The position numbers and the translations under genes were made by a program. DNA of 64,000 nt from positions 1 to 64,000 of the forward strand of contig NZ_CAJYOJ010000050.1 in the NCBI RefSeq assembly GCF_913776295.1, read 5' to 3'. Below, one piece after another: positions 1-9,474 of the stretch. Position 1 is the stretch's first letter; every line of letters begins with the position of its first letter. Source of the stretch: an uncultured Pedobacter sp. Lineage in GTDB: Bacteria; Bacteroidota; Bacteroidia; Sphingobacteriales; Sphingobacteriaceae. Under the pieces are notes generated by a model. It ran no database searches. It saw only the letters and a list, made by a program, of their open reading frames with translations, and was not told the DNA's origin.

Positions 1-220
1 CTAAAGTTATTAAAGAATTGCACGGATATAGTTAGATCCAATAGAAGCTTCAAAAGAATTAAGGTCTATAAAGAAAAGAGAAAACCTTTGATGTACAGAG
101 GGATATAGCTTAACTTAACGACATTGCCCGCCCGCCTGCAACGGGCAGGGGGCTAGATCACACGGTTCGTGCAAAACAAGAAAGTGCAAACGGCTGATGA
201 TATGCAAAGCGATACCCGGT

Positions 221-754
221 TTCTTACACAGGCCCCTGTTCAATAAACCTTATTGAAGCGGCTATCCTTTTTGGTGCAGAAACCAAAATATGCCTGCTAA
301 CCCCTCACAAAAAAGATAATAGTGGAAAGAAGGACTGCATTAACCGAAAGGCAACGAAAATTGATTTATAAAAAATTATTCTCATTTTGGAGCGCAAGTG
401 CTGTAGCAACTATTAATGTCTGTTCCCGTGCTTCGCTATATCCCTCCGCTGAGCCCGGGGCTAAGAACAAAGTTGCTGCAAAGAACAACGTAAAAACTCT
501 CAATATCGGGCAAAATACTTCTTGATTTCTTACACCGGCCCATATTCAATAAACCTTATTGAAGCGGCTATCCTTTTTGGTACAGAAACAAAAATATGCC
601 TACTAACCGCTCAAAAAAAATAATAGCGGAAAGAAGGACTGCATTAACCGAAAGACAACGAACCCTGATTTACAAAATATTACACTCATTTTGAAGCACA
701 AAGACTTTAGCAACTATTAAAGTTTGTTCCCGTTTTCCGCTATATCCCTCCGCT
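221..754. repeat. Diverged direct repeat, two ~230-bp copies
   Basis: Positions 221-450 recur at 527-754, offset by about 306 bases and similar at roughly 85-90% by eye. Both begin with TTCTTACAC and include CAATAAACCTTATTGAAGCG, a GGACTGCATTAACCGAAAG block and a CTATATCCCTCCGCTG end. A 67-codon frame covers copy one, but copy two does not keep it open, so it is not called a gene. The first 220 bases hold only a GC-rich stem (GCCCG/CGGGC near 127-147) and no recognisable gene. Confidence 0.75.
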
Positions 755-821
755 GCGCTTCAGGGAGGTTACGAAATATCATTTAAGCTGGTTTGTATGA
801 TAACAACCAGTATAGTTTAGA

Positions 822-1985
822 TTACAACAGCCTTTCGGGAAATTGCGAAATCTTTTCTATAGTAAGCTGCTGCATAATCTGATACAAATGGGTTTTAAAC
901 ATATTGATGGTATGGTCTCCACCATCGTTACCCAATGCACCAACGCCAAACATAAACGGTCGTCCCATAAAGTTAAATTCAGAACCTACGGCATGTGCCC
1001 TGGCCAAATCAACACCCGAACGGATTCCACCATCCAGCATGATTTTAAGTTTCGATTTATAGGCATCATTTCCGGCAAGTTTGATTAATGAATTGATCGA
1101 TGATTCACCTGCGTCAATCTGTCGTCCACCATGATTGGAGACAATAATGCCATCAACACCAATCTGTATCGCGGCCTGCATATCTTCTTCGGTAGCTATA
1201 CCCTTTAATACCAGCGGACCCTTCCAGATTTCGCGGATAGCCGAAACCTTTTCGATGTCAACTTTCCCCGTAAAAGTTCTGTTCATAAACTGTCCAAGCT
1301 GCGACATGTCCATTCCTTTTTCCATATAGGGTTTTAAAGTTGCAAACGAGGGGATACCGTGCTGCAACGTTTTGATGCCCCATAACGGTCTGGCGAAAGC
1401 CTGTAATATATTGCTGACCGACATTTTAGGCGGTATGGAAAGGCCGCTTTTAATTTCCTTGTACCGTAAACCGAAAGCAGGAACGTCTACCAGCACAACC
1501 AATACCGGACATTCAACCGCCTTCAAGCGTGATAAAATATCATCCCTCAATTTGTTTTCGGTAGGGTGGTAGAGCTGAAACCAGGCTTTTCCTTCCGAAA
1601 CTTCTGCTATGCGTTCGATACTGCTGGTAGATACCGTACTTAATGTGTACGGGATATCGTGCTTGGCCGCCGCCCTCGCCAGAATTTCGGGCGCATTTGG
1701 CCACATCAAACCTTGTAAACCGATGGGAGAGATGCCAAACGGTGCACTATATCTGCGCCCGAAAAGCTCAACCGACATATCGATGTCTCCCCCCACACGC
1801 AAATAATTTGGTTTCAAGAATATATTATCGAAATCTGTTTCATTTCGAGCCAGGTTTAATCCTTCGTTACAGCCACCTTCTAAATAATCGAAAGCAAATT
1901 TTGGTATTCTTTTTTTTGCTTTATGCCTGAGGTCAGCTACCGAAGGGTATTGAGAATGATAAGGAAAAGTAATTTTTTTACTCAT
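822..1985 (-). CDS. lldD: FMN-dependent L-lactate dehydrogenase / alpha-hydroxy-acid oxidase
   Basis: A 387-residue FMN alpha-hydroxy-acid dehydrogenase with the full (beta/alpha)8 fold. The signature SNHGGRQ lies at residues 283-289, giving the catalytic His285 and the substrate Arg288. QLYHP (Tyr139) and the phosphate-binding DGGIRSG near residue 318 are also present. The family oxidises L-lactate to pyruvate (or a related 2-hydroxy acid) and passes electrons to quinone or oxygen. It lies 220 bp downstream of three L-fuconate-type catabolic genes on the same strand. That context suggests it consumes the L-lactate released by the FAH-family hydrolase. Mandelate- or glycolate-type specificity cannot be excluded from sequence alone. 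Confidence 0.85.
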   Translation of the reverse strand: MSKKITFPYHSQYPSVADLRHKAKKRIPKFAFDYLEGGCNEGLNLARNETDFDNIFLKPNYLRVGGDIDMSVELFGRRYSAPFGISPIGLQGLMWPNAPEILARAAAKHDIPYTLSTVSTSSIERIAEVSEGKAWFQLYHPTENKLRDDILSRLKAVECPVLVVLVDVPAFGLRYKEIKSGLSIPPKMSVSNILQAFARPLWGIKTLQHGIPSFATLKPYMEKGMDMSQLGQFMNRTFTGKVDIEKVSAIREIWKGPLVLKGIATEEDMQAAIQIGVDGIIVSNHGGRQIDAGESSINSLIKLAGNDAYKSKLKIMLDGGIRSGVDLARAHAVGSEFNFMGRPFMFGVGALGNDGGDHTINMFKTHLYQIMQQLTIEKISQFPERLL

Positions 1986-2104
1986 GATTAGGTTATTATC
2001 TTGCCCGTATGCGTGTTAAAAATGAAAACTAACATCATCCTTTGAAGTTTCCATCCTGCACAATCTGCTATTTTGTATTGATCGTTTTAGGATGGAATTT
2101 ATTT

Positions 2105-2191
2105 GCGCTCGTTTCCAAACGAGTGCATAAATAGCAAAACGATTATATCGTTATAACGATAAAATACTCAACGCGTGTTGGAAACGAGCGC
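2105..2191. repeat. Miniature inverted repeat with 14-bp perfect arms
   Basis: GCGCTCGTTTCCAA at 2105-2118 is exactly inverted at 2178-2191. The left arm also folds on itself (CTCGTTT-CC-AAACGAG) and the interior holds a CGTTATAACG palindrome. It lies between the fuconolactonase gene and lldD. It could be a dispersed repeat or an mRNA-end structure; no T-run follows on either strand. Confidence 0.65.
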
Positions 2192-2205
2192 CAGTATCAA
2201 TTTCA

Positions 2206-3027
2206 TTAAATTTTATAAAAAGCTTTTGCATTATCCGAAAAAATCATTCTTTTTTCTGCTGTATTAAATTTTTCCGTGTATTTATGGACCAGATTAAACC
2301 AATCCTGATAGGGCCTGCTGATCAGCATGACCGGCCAGTCGCTGCCATACATAACACGTTCAGGACCAAATGCTTCAAAAACGACATCAAAACAGTTAAA
2401 CAACTCTTTTTCTCTCCAATTATGCCAGTCAGCTTCGGCCAGGAGACCTGAAACTTTACAGTGTATATTTGGATTGGCAGCCAGGATCTTAATTTTTTTA
2501 GTCCAACCGCTGATATCCTGGCTTTTTACATCAGGCTTACCACAATGATCCAGTACAAATGGCTGCTCGGGAATTTGATCAACCATTTCTATGATGGCAT
2601 CTAATTGATTATGGTAACACAATAGATCGTATGTATAATTGTATTTTTTCAGCTGCTTCACACCGGCAATAAAAGCAGGATTGAGGATAAAATCACGGCT
2701 TTCGGCCTGCAACACATGCCGCCAGCCTTTAATGGCTTTATAATTTTGCCAGTAGCTTAAACGTTCATCCAGATTGGGGTCACGCAAATCAACCCAACCC
2801 ACAATACCTTTTATAATTTCATGCCCGTCCGCCAGTTTCAGGAGAAAATGGTTCTCTTCTTCCGATTGGCTCGCCTGCACCGCAATGCAACCCTCGATAT
2901 TTAAATCACTGTAAATATCCAAAAGATTTTCGGGAGCAAAATCATGGCGGATGATCTGCATATCGTCGTTAATCCAGTTATCTCTAACCGGATCGAAATT
3001 CCAGAAATGTACGTGGGTGTCGATCAT
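2206..3027 (-). CDS. Amidohydrolase-2 family lactonase, probably L-fucono-1,5-lactonase
   Basis: A 273-residue amidohydrolase_2 (PF04909) protein. It begins with the metal motif THVHFW and also has VLDHCGKP and a late YGSDWPV aspartate, the usual ligands of the sugar-lactonase subgroup. A frame 11 codons longer starts inside the upstream gene. The ATG at 3027 was chosen because it puts the THVHF motif right after the initiator Met, as is normal here, and starts four bases past the upstream stop. The expected reaction is opening of L-fucono-lactone to L-fuconate. The neighbours, an FAH hydrolase and an SDR, support the L-fucose or a similar 6-deoxy-sugar oxidative route; L-rhamnono-lactone is the main alternative. 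Confidence 0.78.
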   Translation of the reverse strand: MIDTHVHFWNFDPVRDNWINDDMQIIRHDFAPENLLDIYSDLNIEGCIAVQASQSEEENHFLLKLADGHEIIKGIVGWVDLRDPNLDERLSYWQNYKAIKGWRHVLQAESRDFILNPAFIAGVKQLKKYNYTYDLLCYHNQLDAIIEMVDQIPEQPFVLDHCGKPDVKSQDISGWTKKIKILAANPNIHCKVSGLLAEADWHNWREKELFNCFDVVFEAFGPERVMYGSDWPVMLISRPYQDWFNLVHKYTEKFNTAEKRMIFSDNAKAFYKI

Positions 3028-3031
3028 TACG

Positions 3032-3889
3032 TTAAAAATTTTCGCTATAGGCTTTAACAATTTGTCTACTGGAACCTAAGCCGTCGATACCCAATTCTAC
3101 CACATCGCCGGGTTTTAGGTACCAGGGCTCCGGTTTTTGTCCTAAACCCACCCCGGCAGGCGTACCGGTAGTGATAATATCACCTGGCAGAAGGGTCATA
3201 AACTGGCTGATGTATGAAACCATAAAAGGTACATTAAAAATCAGGTTAGCAGTATTGCCATCCTGTAAAGTTTTCCCGTTAACGGTTAACCATAAGCGCA
3301 GGTTGTGAACATCGGCAATTTCATCCGGTGTGGCGATAAATGGCCCGATTGGCGCAAAAGTATCACAGCTTTTCCCCTTAACCCATTGTCCGTTACGCTC
3401 CAGCTGGAATTCGCGTTCACTGTAATCATTATGTAATACATAGCCAGCAATGTGATCTAAAGCATTCTCTTCACTTACATAATTCGCTTTTTTCCCAATA
3501 ACAATCGCTAACTCTACCTCCCAATCTGTTTTTTTGCTGTTTTTCGGAATCACCAGATCTTCATTAGGCCCTACAATGGCTGAGGTTGCTTTGAAAAATA
3601 AAATAGGCTCAGCGGGAATAGGTGCATTGGTTTCAGCTGCGTGATCTTTATAGTTTAAACCTACGCAGATAATTTTTGAAGGGCGCGCCAAAGCCGGTCC
3701 AAGACGTACACTTTTATCTACCTGTGGCAAATCAGCAGATGGAATAGCTAATTTTAGTTCTGCCAGGCCATCGCCACCAAAAAACGCTTCGTTATAATCG
3801 TTCACCAATGCAGATACATCATAGTAATTATCGTCGATAATCACTCCCGGTTTTTCTGCCCCTGCCTCTCCAAATCGTATTAATTTCAT
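3032..3889 (-). CDS. FAH-family hydrolase, probable 2,4-diketo-3-deoxy-L-fuconate hydrolase
   Basis: A 285-residue fumarylacetoacetate-hydrolase-family protein. The N-terminal ~70 residues are the small extra domain. The catalytic core then shows CVGLNYKDHAAE, the metal-binding WEVELAIVIG, HNDYSERE and TPAGVGLG. In non-phosphorylative L-fucose catabolism this family cleaves 2,4-diketo-3-deoxy-L-fuconate to pyruvate and L-lactate. That fits the SDR gene 35 bp upstream and the L-lactate dehydrogenase further downstream. Other acylpyruvate substrates are possible. It is the middle gene of a tight three-gene set. Confidence 0.82.
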   Translation of the reverse strand: MKLIRFGEAGAEKPGVIIDDNYYDVSALVNDYNEAFFGGDGLAELKLAIPSADLPQVDKSVRLGPALARPSKIICVGLNYKDHAAETNAPIPAEPILFFKATSAIVGPNEDLVIPKNSKKTDWEVELAIVIGKKANYVSEENALDHIAGYVLHNDYSEREFQLERNGQWVKGKSCDTFAPIGPFIATPDEIADVHNLRLWLTVNGKTLQDGNTANLIFNVPFMVSYISQFMTLLPGDIITTGTPAGVGLGQKPEPWYLKPGDVVELGIDGLGSSRQIVKAYSENF

Positions 3890-3924
3890 ATTAAAAAGGT
3901 TATATTTTTTATGTAAGAAGGATA

Positions 3925-4689
3925 TTAATTGTTTAAGGTAGTAAATCCACCGTCAATAGGGTAGTCGCAGCCGGTAATAAATGCCGCTTCGTCGCTACAT
4001 AAATATAACGCAAGCGCCCCGATTTCTTCAGGTTTTGCCATACGGCCAATCGGTTGCGTTTTGGATAATTTTTCGAACATTTCAGAGATATTATCCGGAT
4101 AATTCTTTTGTAAAAAACCATCTACAAAAGGGGTGTGTACCCTCGCGGGAGAAATAGAGTTGCACCTGATGTTTTCGTTAATGTAATCTTTAGCTACACT
4201 CATGGTCATGGCTTTTACCGCACCTTTCGCTGTACTGTAGGCAAAACGATCTGGCAGGCCAATTAATGCAGCAATAGAAGCCATATTAATAATTACACCA
4301 CCACCAGCTAAACGAATCTGCGGAATAGCGGCATACAAACAATTGTAAACACCTTTAACATTAACACGCATTATCCTGTCAAAATCGCCTTCTTCTGTGG
4401 TATCAGCTTTGCCAATGTGTGCAATGCCAGCATTATTGATTAAAATATTGATAGTGCCGATCTGTTCAAAAACAGCTTTAACGGACTGGTGATCGGAAAC
4501 GTCGCAGGCATAGCTGAAAGCTTGTTTGCCAGCTGCTTTAATCTCATCAAATGTATCTTGCGCCTGAGCAATACCCAATTCAATAATGTGTACTTCAGCA
4601 TCCTGCCTGGCCAGAATGGTGGCAATAGCCCTACCAATTCCACTTCCACCGCCTGTAACTACTGCTTTTTTATTTTTGAGTGAAAACAT
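3925..4689 (-). CDS. SDR-family dehydrogenase, probable 2-keto-3-deoxy-L-fuconate dehydrogenase
   Basis: A 254-residue classical short-chain dehydrogenase. It has the NAD-binding TGGGSGIG at residues 12-19, NNAG at 85-88, catalytic Ser138, YSTAK at 151-155 and a C-terminal IDGG. Length and motifs are standard for NAD(H) SDRs. First gene of the minus-strand fuconate-type set, followed by the FAH hydrolase and the lactonase. The role, oxidation of 2-keto-3-deoxy-L-fuconate to the 2,4-diketo acid, is inferred from context, since SDR sequences alone rarely fix the substrate. L-fuconate dehydratase and fucose dehydrogenase are not in this window. Confidence 0.8.
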   Translation of the reverse strand: MFSLKNKKAVVTGGGSGIGRAIATILARQDAEVHIIELGIAQAQDTFDEIKAAGKQAFSYACDVSDHQSVKAVFEQIGTINILINNAGIAHIGKADTTEEGDFDRIMRVNVKGVYNCLYAAIPQIRLAGGGVIINMASIAALIGLPDRFAYSTAKGAVKAMTMSVAKDYINENIRCNSISPARVHTPFVDGFLQKNYPDNISEMFEKLSKTQPIGRMAKPEEIGALALYLCSDEAAFITGCDYPIDGGFTTLNN

Positions 4690-5160
4690 GTTTGTTATTT
4701 AAAATAATTGATGGTGTAATTTACTTTTTTCAGTTGGCATCCGGTAATATGATCATTCATGTTTGATAGCACCTAAAGAGGCAGAATGTTATAATTGATT
4801 AGAATACGACCACAAATAAAATAAATATTGTTGACTGAAAATTTTATCTTCTTGTCTAAATATTAACAAATATTGTCATTCATTTTGCTGAACACTCCAA
4901 TAGGAACGGCAAATAAAATGAATATTTCGACTATTGGCGCAAATGAAAAATTAAATTTTAGCCATAAATCAACCCAAAGACACATGTTGACCTGATTTCA
5001 GCATCTATAAAATAAACGTATTTACTTTAAGATCCTGAATACCGTCCGACTGGCCGTGCGGAAGTTCAGGATGACGATGGAATAAGAATAATGAAGTCGT
5101 TTGCGTTTGTAACGCAGATGCAGGAGAACAGCAATTTTATCGCTAATAAATATAATCACA
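4690..5160. other. Intergenic spacer before the fuconate-type set
   Basis: No coding frame is supported. It holds AT-rich upstream DNA of the SDR gene, with no clean TANNTTTG box. At 5032-5072 there is a dispersed inverted repeat, ATCCTGAA ... TTCAGGAT followed by GACGAT. The same ends occur in the triple repeat at 33.0-33.5 kb. Confidence 0.6.
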
Positions 5161-5195
5161 AAAAAGCCGATAATTTAAATTATTATCGGCTTTTG
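5161..5195 (-). terminator. Intrinsic terminator of araBDA
   Basis: A 13-bp perfect stem, AAAAGCCGATAAT at 5162-5174 with ATTATCGGCTTTT at 5182-5194. Read on the minus strand it ends in a T-run, about 20 bases after the araA stop. Confidence 0.85.
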
Positions 5196-5215
5196 TATAT
5201 TTAAGGTTTGTTAAC

Positions 5216-6709
5216 TTAACCTTTATAAAACACCTCGTTCCAATGCAATTCATTTCTGAACTGATTGATTTTCGTATCGGCGCCGATATTAATGTACTCT
5301 AAACCGGCAATATTGGCGAAGTCAGATAAGTGCTCGGTAGTTAAATTCTGACTGTAAGCGGTATGGTGCGCTCCACCGGCATAAATCCATGCTGCACAGC
5401 CTGTTTTCATATCTGGAAGTGGTTTCCAAAGCACGCGTGCAACAGGTAGGTTAGGCAGGTCATTTTCCGCCTCCACAGCTTTAACTTCGTTTACCAATAA
5501 ACGGAAACGATTACCCATATCAATTAAAGAAGCATTCAGGGCGTCGCCACCACCCACATTAAATACCAAACGTGCCGGATCGGCCTTACCACCAATGCCA
5601 AGCGGATGTACCTCTAAACTTGCCTTTCCAGAAGCTAAACTGGCATCAACCTCGAGCATGTGCGAACCCAGCACCATTGCATTTGCCGGATCGAAGTGAT
5701 AAGTATAATCCTCCATAAATGCATTTCCACCAGGTAAACCAGCACCCATTACTTTACAGGCACGAACCAAAGCTGCTGTTTTCCAGTCGCCTTCACCTGC
5801 AAAGCCATAACCATCGGCCATTAAACGTTGCGCTGCAATACCTGGCAACTGAATCATACCATGTAGATCTTCAAAAGTATCTGAGAAACCTTTAAAGCCA
5901 CCATCAACCAAAAACTTGCGTAGTCCCAGTTCAATTTTAGCTGCATCGTAAACCGATTGATGTCTCGCACCACCGGCTTTCAAATCTTCAGCCATTTCAT
6001 AAGTAGCTTCGTATTCCTGTAATAAAGCCTGAACAGCGTCCTCATCAATTCCGTTAATTACAGCTACTAAATCGCCAATGCCATAAGTATTTACAGAAAA
6101 ACCGAATTTCATTTCCGCTTCAACTTTATCACCATCAGTAACGGCAACAAAGCGCATGTTATCGCCAAAACGAACAAATTTAGCACCTTGCCAATCGTTC
6201 CATCCGGCAGCAGCCCTACACCAGGTATCAATTTGTTTTGCTACCTCTTCATCCTGCCAATGCCCAACCACCACTTTACGGTCTTTACGCATACGCGAAA
6301 CCATAAAACCAAATTCGCGGTCGCCGTGTGCACTCTGATTCAGGTTCATAAAATCCATATCAATGGTATTCCATGGAATATCGCGATTAAACTGCGTATG
6401 TAAATGTAGCAAGGGCTTTTGCAATACATTTAAACCCCTGATCCACATTTTGGCAGGAGAGAAGGTGTGCATCCAGGTCATCACACCAATACAGTTTTCA
6501 TCAATATTGGCCTGTTGTAAAGTTTCAAAAATTTCTTCAGTCGTTTTTACAATCGGCTTGTATACCACCGACACAGAGATATTTTGGTCTTGATTCAAAG
6601 AATCAGCAACCTGTTGTGCATGTTCTGCCACTTGCTTTAAGGTCTCTTCGCCATACAAATGTTGGGTACCGGTGATAAACCATACCTGTAATTTTTTTAA
6701 ATCAATCAT
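5216..6709 (-). CDS. araA: L-arabinose isomerase
   Basis: A 497-residue protein of normal AraA length that interconverts L-arabinose and L-ribulose in the cytoplasm. It starts with [14 protein letters not shown]. It keeps the four active-site positions known from E. coli AraA: the glutamates in GFAGEGDW and FMEDYTYHF, and the histidines in GSHMLEVD and GAHHTAYS. Last gene of the minus-strand araB-araD-araA set and followed by a strong terminator. The 154-bp gap to araD holds an inverted repeat, so araA may have some separate expression. Confidence 0.97.
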   Translation of the reverse strand: MIDLKKLQVWFITGTQHLYGEETLKQVAEHAQQVADSLNQDQNISVSVVYKPIVKTTEEIFETLQQANIDENCIGVMTWMHTFSPAKMWIRGLNVLQKPLLHLHTQFNRDIPWNTIDMDFMNLNQSAHGDREFGFMVSRMRKDRKVVVGHWQDEEVAKQIDTWCRAAAGWNDWQGAKFVRFGDNMRFVAVTDGDKVEAEMKFGFSVNTYGIGDLVAVINGIDEDAVQALLQEYEATYEMAEDLKAGGARHQSVYDAAKIELGLRKFLVDGGFKGFSDTFEDLHGMIQLPGIAAQRLMADGYGFAGEGDWKTAALVRACKVMGAGLPGGNAFMEDYTYHFDPANAMVLGSHMLEVDASLASGKASLEVHPLGIGGKADPARLVFNVGGGDALNASLIDMGNRFRLLVNEVKAVEAENDLPNLPVARVLWKPLPDMKTGCAAWIYAGGAHHTAYSQNLTTEHLSDFANIAGLEYINIGADTKINQFRNELHWNEVFYKG

Positions 6710-6741
6710 TATGTTTTAAGTTGTTTTTAATTTACTCAATC

Positions 6742-6774
6742 AAACCTATCAGGTTTTAAAAACCTGTGTGGTTT
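6742..6774. repeat. Inverted repeat between araD and araA
   Basis: AAACCTATCAGGTTTT is followed by the near-inverted AAAACCTGTGTGGTTT, with three central mismatches. It is a short palindrome of the kind dispersed in Bacteroidota spacers. A role in mRNA processing of the ara transcript is possible but not shown. Confidence 0.55.
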
Positions 6775-6863
6775 TGTATTTTTAGGTCGGTGAAGCACCA
6801 ACCGATAGTTAGACTTTTCGCTTTTCCTGTACTCCAAATTGAGGACTTCAGACTCCAAACTAA

Positions 6864-7565
6864 CTACGTCTGGCCGTAATAAGCTCCCGCACCGTGCTTG
6901 CGCTCATAATGTTTCTCAATTAACGAATCTTTTAGCCTAGGTGCCTGTGGATTGATTTGCTGCGTCAATAAAGCCATTTGTGCCACTGCTTCCAGCACTG
7001 CACTATTATAAACCGCTTTCTCTGCTGTTTTGCCCCAGGTAAAAGGTGCATGGTTACCCACCAAGATCATTTCCACTTCTTTATGGCTTAAGCCTAAGCT
7101 TTCAAAATGGTTCATAATCTGGAAACCCGTTTCATATTCATAATTACCCTTAATCATCGCGTCATCCATGGGTGGCGCACAGGGAATGTCGACTGTCAGG
7201 TGGTCGGCATGGGTAGTCCCAAAAATTGGAATGGCTTTTTGCGCCTGTGCCCATGCAGTGCCATAGGTAGAATGTGTATGTACTACACCCGCAATACCTT
7301 CCCAGTGTTTGTATAAAACAGCATGGGTCTTTGTATCTGAAGAGGGGCGAAGGCTTCCTTCAACCGTTTTTCCCTCAAAATCTACAATCACCATCTTTTC
7401 AGGTGTTAATTCTTCGTAAGGCACACCGGAGGGCTTAATCGCAAATACACCGTTCTCACGGTCGGCGGCACTTACATTACCAAAAGTAAACAGTACCAAT
7501 CCTAATTTCGGCAGCTGCATATTGGCCTCGTAAGCCTGTTGCTTTATATCCTGATAGTTGCTCAT
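6864..7565 (-). CDS. araD: L-ribulose-5-phosphate 4-epimerase
   Basis: A 233-residue class II aldolase/epimerase that converts L-ribulose 5-phosphate to D-xylulose 5-phosphate. Zinc ligands are visible in VVHTHSTYGTAWAQ and THADHLTVDIPC, followed by GNHAPFTWG, which is typical of AraD. The start overlaps the araB stop by four bases (ATGA), so translation is probably coupled. A fuculose-phosphate aldolase would have the same fold, but length and operon partners point to AraD. Confidence 0.95.
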   Translation of the reverse strand: MSNYQDIKQQAYEANMQLPKLGLVLFTFGNVSAADRENGVFAIKPSGVPYEELTPEKMVIVDFEGKTVEGSLRPSSDTKTHAVLYKHWEGIAGVVHTHSTYGTAWAQAQKAIPIFGTTHADHLTVDIPCAPPMDDAMIKGNYEYETGFQIMNHFESLGLSHKEVEMILVGNHAPFTWGKTAEKAVYNSAVLEAVAQMALLTQQINPQAPRLKDSLIEKHYERKHGAGAYYGQT

Positions 7566-9262
7566 GATAAATATGGTTTAACGTCTTTTTTACTGTATTT
7601 CTCCAGATAACGGCCCAGACCTAAATATTGCTGGTAATGTTGGCGGTAAAGCTTTTGCTTTTTAACGTTAGGCTTATATTCTTTTTCGAAACCAGTACCC
7701 ATAGCCTGCATGGCAGCCTCAATATTTGGGTAGATGCCTGCTGCTACTGCGGCAAACATGGCCGCGCCTAAAGCGCAGGTATGCTCAAAACGGTGAATGC
7801 GGATAGGCATTTCAAGCACATCAGCCATCATTTGCATAATATAGCCTGATTTTTTAGCCACACCACCGATACCGATAATGCCTCTTACCGGTACACCCTG
7901 TTCTTTAAAACGATCTACAATAGCTTTGGCGCCAAAACAGGTAGCAGCAGCTAAAGCGCGGAAAAACCTCGGCGCATCAGTACCTAAACCCAAACCGGTA
8001 ATAGCACCTTTAAGTTCCTGGTTAGCATCGGGTGTCCTTCTGCCATTTAACCAATCAACAGCTAGTTCGGCATAATCTTCATCATCCAAAGCTTCAGCCT
8101 GTTTGCTTAAACTGGCAATAATCTTGCTTTCCAGTTCTTCTTTTAACCCAATTGCTGTAGCCTCATCAATTAATGTAGATTCTGTTAACAAATGGTTTAA
8201 TGGCCAGCTGATTAAATTTTTAAACCAGGCATACACATCACCAAAGGCAGACTGCCCGGCCTCTAAACCTGCCATACCCGGAATTACAGAACCGTTTACC
8301 TGTCCACAAATTCCGTTAATTAATTTACCATCTAAATCCTGGTTAGGAGCTACCAGGATATCGCAGGTACTGGTACCCATTACCTTACTTAAATAATAAG
8401 GCTCAATTTGCCCGCCAACTGCGCCCATGTGTGCATCAAAAGCACCAACACCAATTACTACATCAGTATTTAAACCCAGTTTGCCTGCCCATTCTTCGCA
8501 TAAGGTGCCCGCGGCCACATCAGAAGTATCGGTATCATTAAATAATTTATCCCTGAAACCAGCCAAAAGCGGATCCAGGCTACTAAAAAAATCTTCTGGT
8601 GGTAGGCCATTAAATTCTTCTGCCCATAATGCTTTGTGTCCGGCAGCGCAACGACTTCTTTTCATCTTAGCTACATCGTTTCCACCACAAAGTAAAAACG
8701 GAACCCAGTCACAATGCTCTACCCAAGATTGCGCACTATTTCGTATAGATTGATCTACCCTTAAGGTACGCAGCAGCTTTGCCCAAAACCATTCAGACGA
8801 ATAAATTCCGCCTACATACTTTAAGTAATTAGTTTTAAACTTAGTAGCGTGCTCATTAATTTCTGCTGCTTCTTTAACGGCTGTATGGTCTTTCCAGAGC
8901 ACAAACATGGCATTTGGGTTTTCTTCAAAACCAGGTGTTAAGGCCAGGGGAGTACCTGTAGCATCAACAGCAACCGGGCTGGAACCTGTTGTATCAACCG
9001 AAATACCTTTTACCGAACGTGCAATTTCTGCACCGCCGGCTTTGGCCAGGCAATCTTTTATGGTGTGGATTAAACCTTCAATATAATCTAAGGGATGCTG
9101 GCGGAACTGGTTAACAGCTGGTTTACAGTATAAACCTTTCTGCCATCTTGGATAAAGAAAAACTGATGATGCGATTTCTTTTCCGTTTGTGGTATCGACT
9201 AAAACAGACCGGACAGAATCTGACCCGTAATCTACTCCAATTACATAGTTTGCTGTGCTCAT
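7562..9262 (-). CDS. araB: Ribulokinase (FGGY family)
   Basis: A 566-residue FGGY carbohydrate kinase that phosphorylates L-ribulose with ATP. The N-terminal GVDYGSDSVRSVLVD is the phosphate-1 motif. VVIGVGAFDAHMGAVGG near the middle and GIIGIGGVAKKSG towards the C-terminus are the typical ribulokinase FGGY and adenosine loops. First gene of the araBDA set. A 10-bp inverted repeat lies directly before its start codon. No AraR-type Nudix regulator gene is present in the window. Confidence 0.95.
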   Translation of the reverse strand: MSTANYVIGVDYGSDSVRSVLVDTTNGKEIASSVFLYPRWQKGLYCKPAVNQFRQHPLDYIEGLIHTIKDCLAKAGGAEIARSVKGISVDTTGSSPVAVDATGTPLALTPGFEENPNAMFVLWKDHTAVKEAAEINEHATKFKTNYLKYVGGIYSSEWFWAKLLRTLRVDQSIRNSAQSWVEHCDWVPFLLCGGNDVAKMKRSRCAAGHKALWAEEFNGLPPEDFFSSLDPLLAGFRDKLFNDTDTSDVAAGTLCEEWAGKLGLNTDVVIGVGAFDAHMGAVGGQIEPYYLSKVMGTSTCDILVAPNQDLDGKLINGICGQVNGSVIPGMAGLEAGQSAFGDVYAWFKNLISWPLNHLLTESTLIDEATAIGLKEELESKIIASLSKQAEALDDEDYAELAVDWLNGRRTPDANQELKGAITGLGLGTDAPRFFRALAAATCFGAKAIVDRFKEQGVPVRGIIGIGGVAKKSGYIMQMMADVLEMPIRIHRFEHTCALGAAMFAAVAAGIYPNIEAAMQAMGTGFEKEYKPNVKKQKLYRQHYQQYLGLGRYLEKYSKKDVKPYLS

Positions 9263-9265
9263 AAC

Positions 9266-9298
9266 AATAAATAAATGTCTAATTAACGTTTATTTATT
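9266..9298. promoter_or_regulatory. Inverted repeat immediately upstream of araB
   Basis: AATAAATAAA at 9266-9275 is exactly inverted as TTTATTTATT at 9289-9298, with a 13-base centre holding TAATTA. It occupies 4-36 bases upstream of the araB ATG on the minus strand. It could be a leader hairpin over the ribosome site or an operator. The AT-rich composition makes a chance match possible. Confidence 0.4.
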
Positions 9299-9417
9299 TG
9301 AATTAAAAAATTTTATTGATTTTTTAATAATAAACACCAATTTTAACCTCAAAAAGACAGGATTTATTTTTGCAAAGGCTTTCACTATCCTTTTATCTTT
9401 TCACCTGTAAATCCGCA

Positions 9418-9474
9418 TCAACTTTCATTATGCTGGTATTCAGTTGGCGTTAAACCTTCTTGCCAATATACTTG
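9418..9474 (-). pseudogene. Possible AraC-type C-terminal remnant
   Basis: In one minus-strand frame these bases read as a short tail, EGLTPTEYQ, ending at a stop. It resembles the last helix and TPxxY signature of AraC-family regulators. No start or upstream helix-turn-helix is preserved, so if real it is a scrap of a lost regulator beside the ara genes. The match is short and may be chance. The rest of 9299-9678 has no supported gene. Confidence 0.25.

Noticed and set aside
322..525. 67-codon plus-strand frame in the first repeat copy
   Set aside because: The second repeat copy does not keep the frame, and no start context or family was seen.
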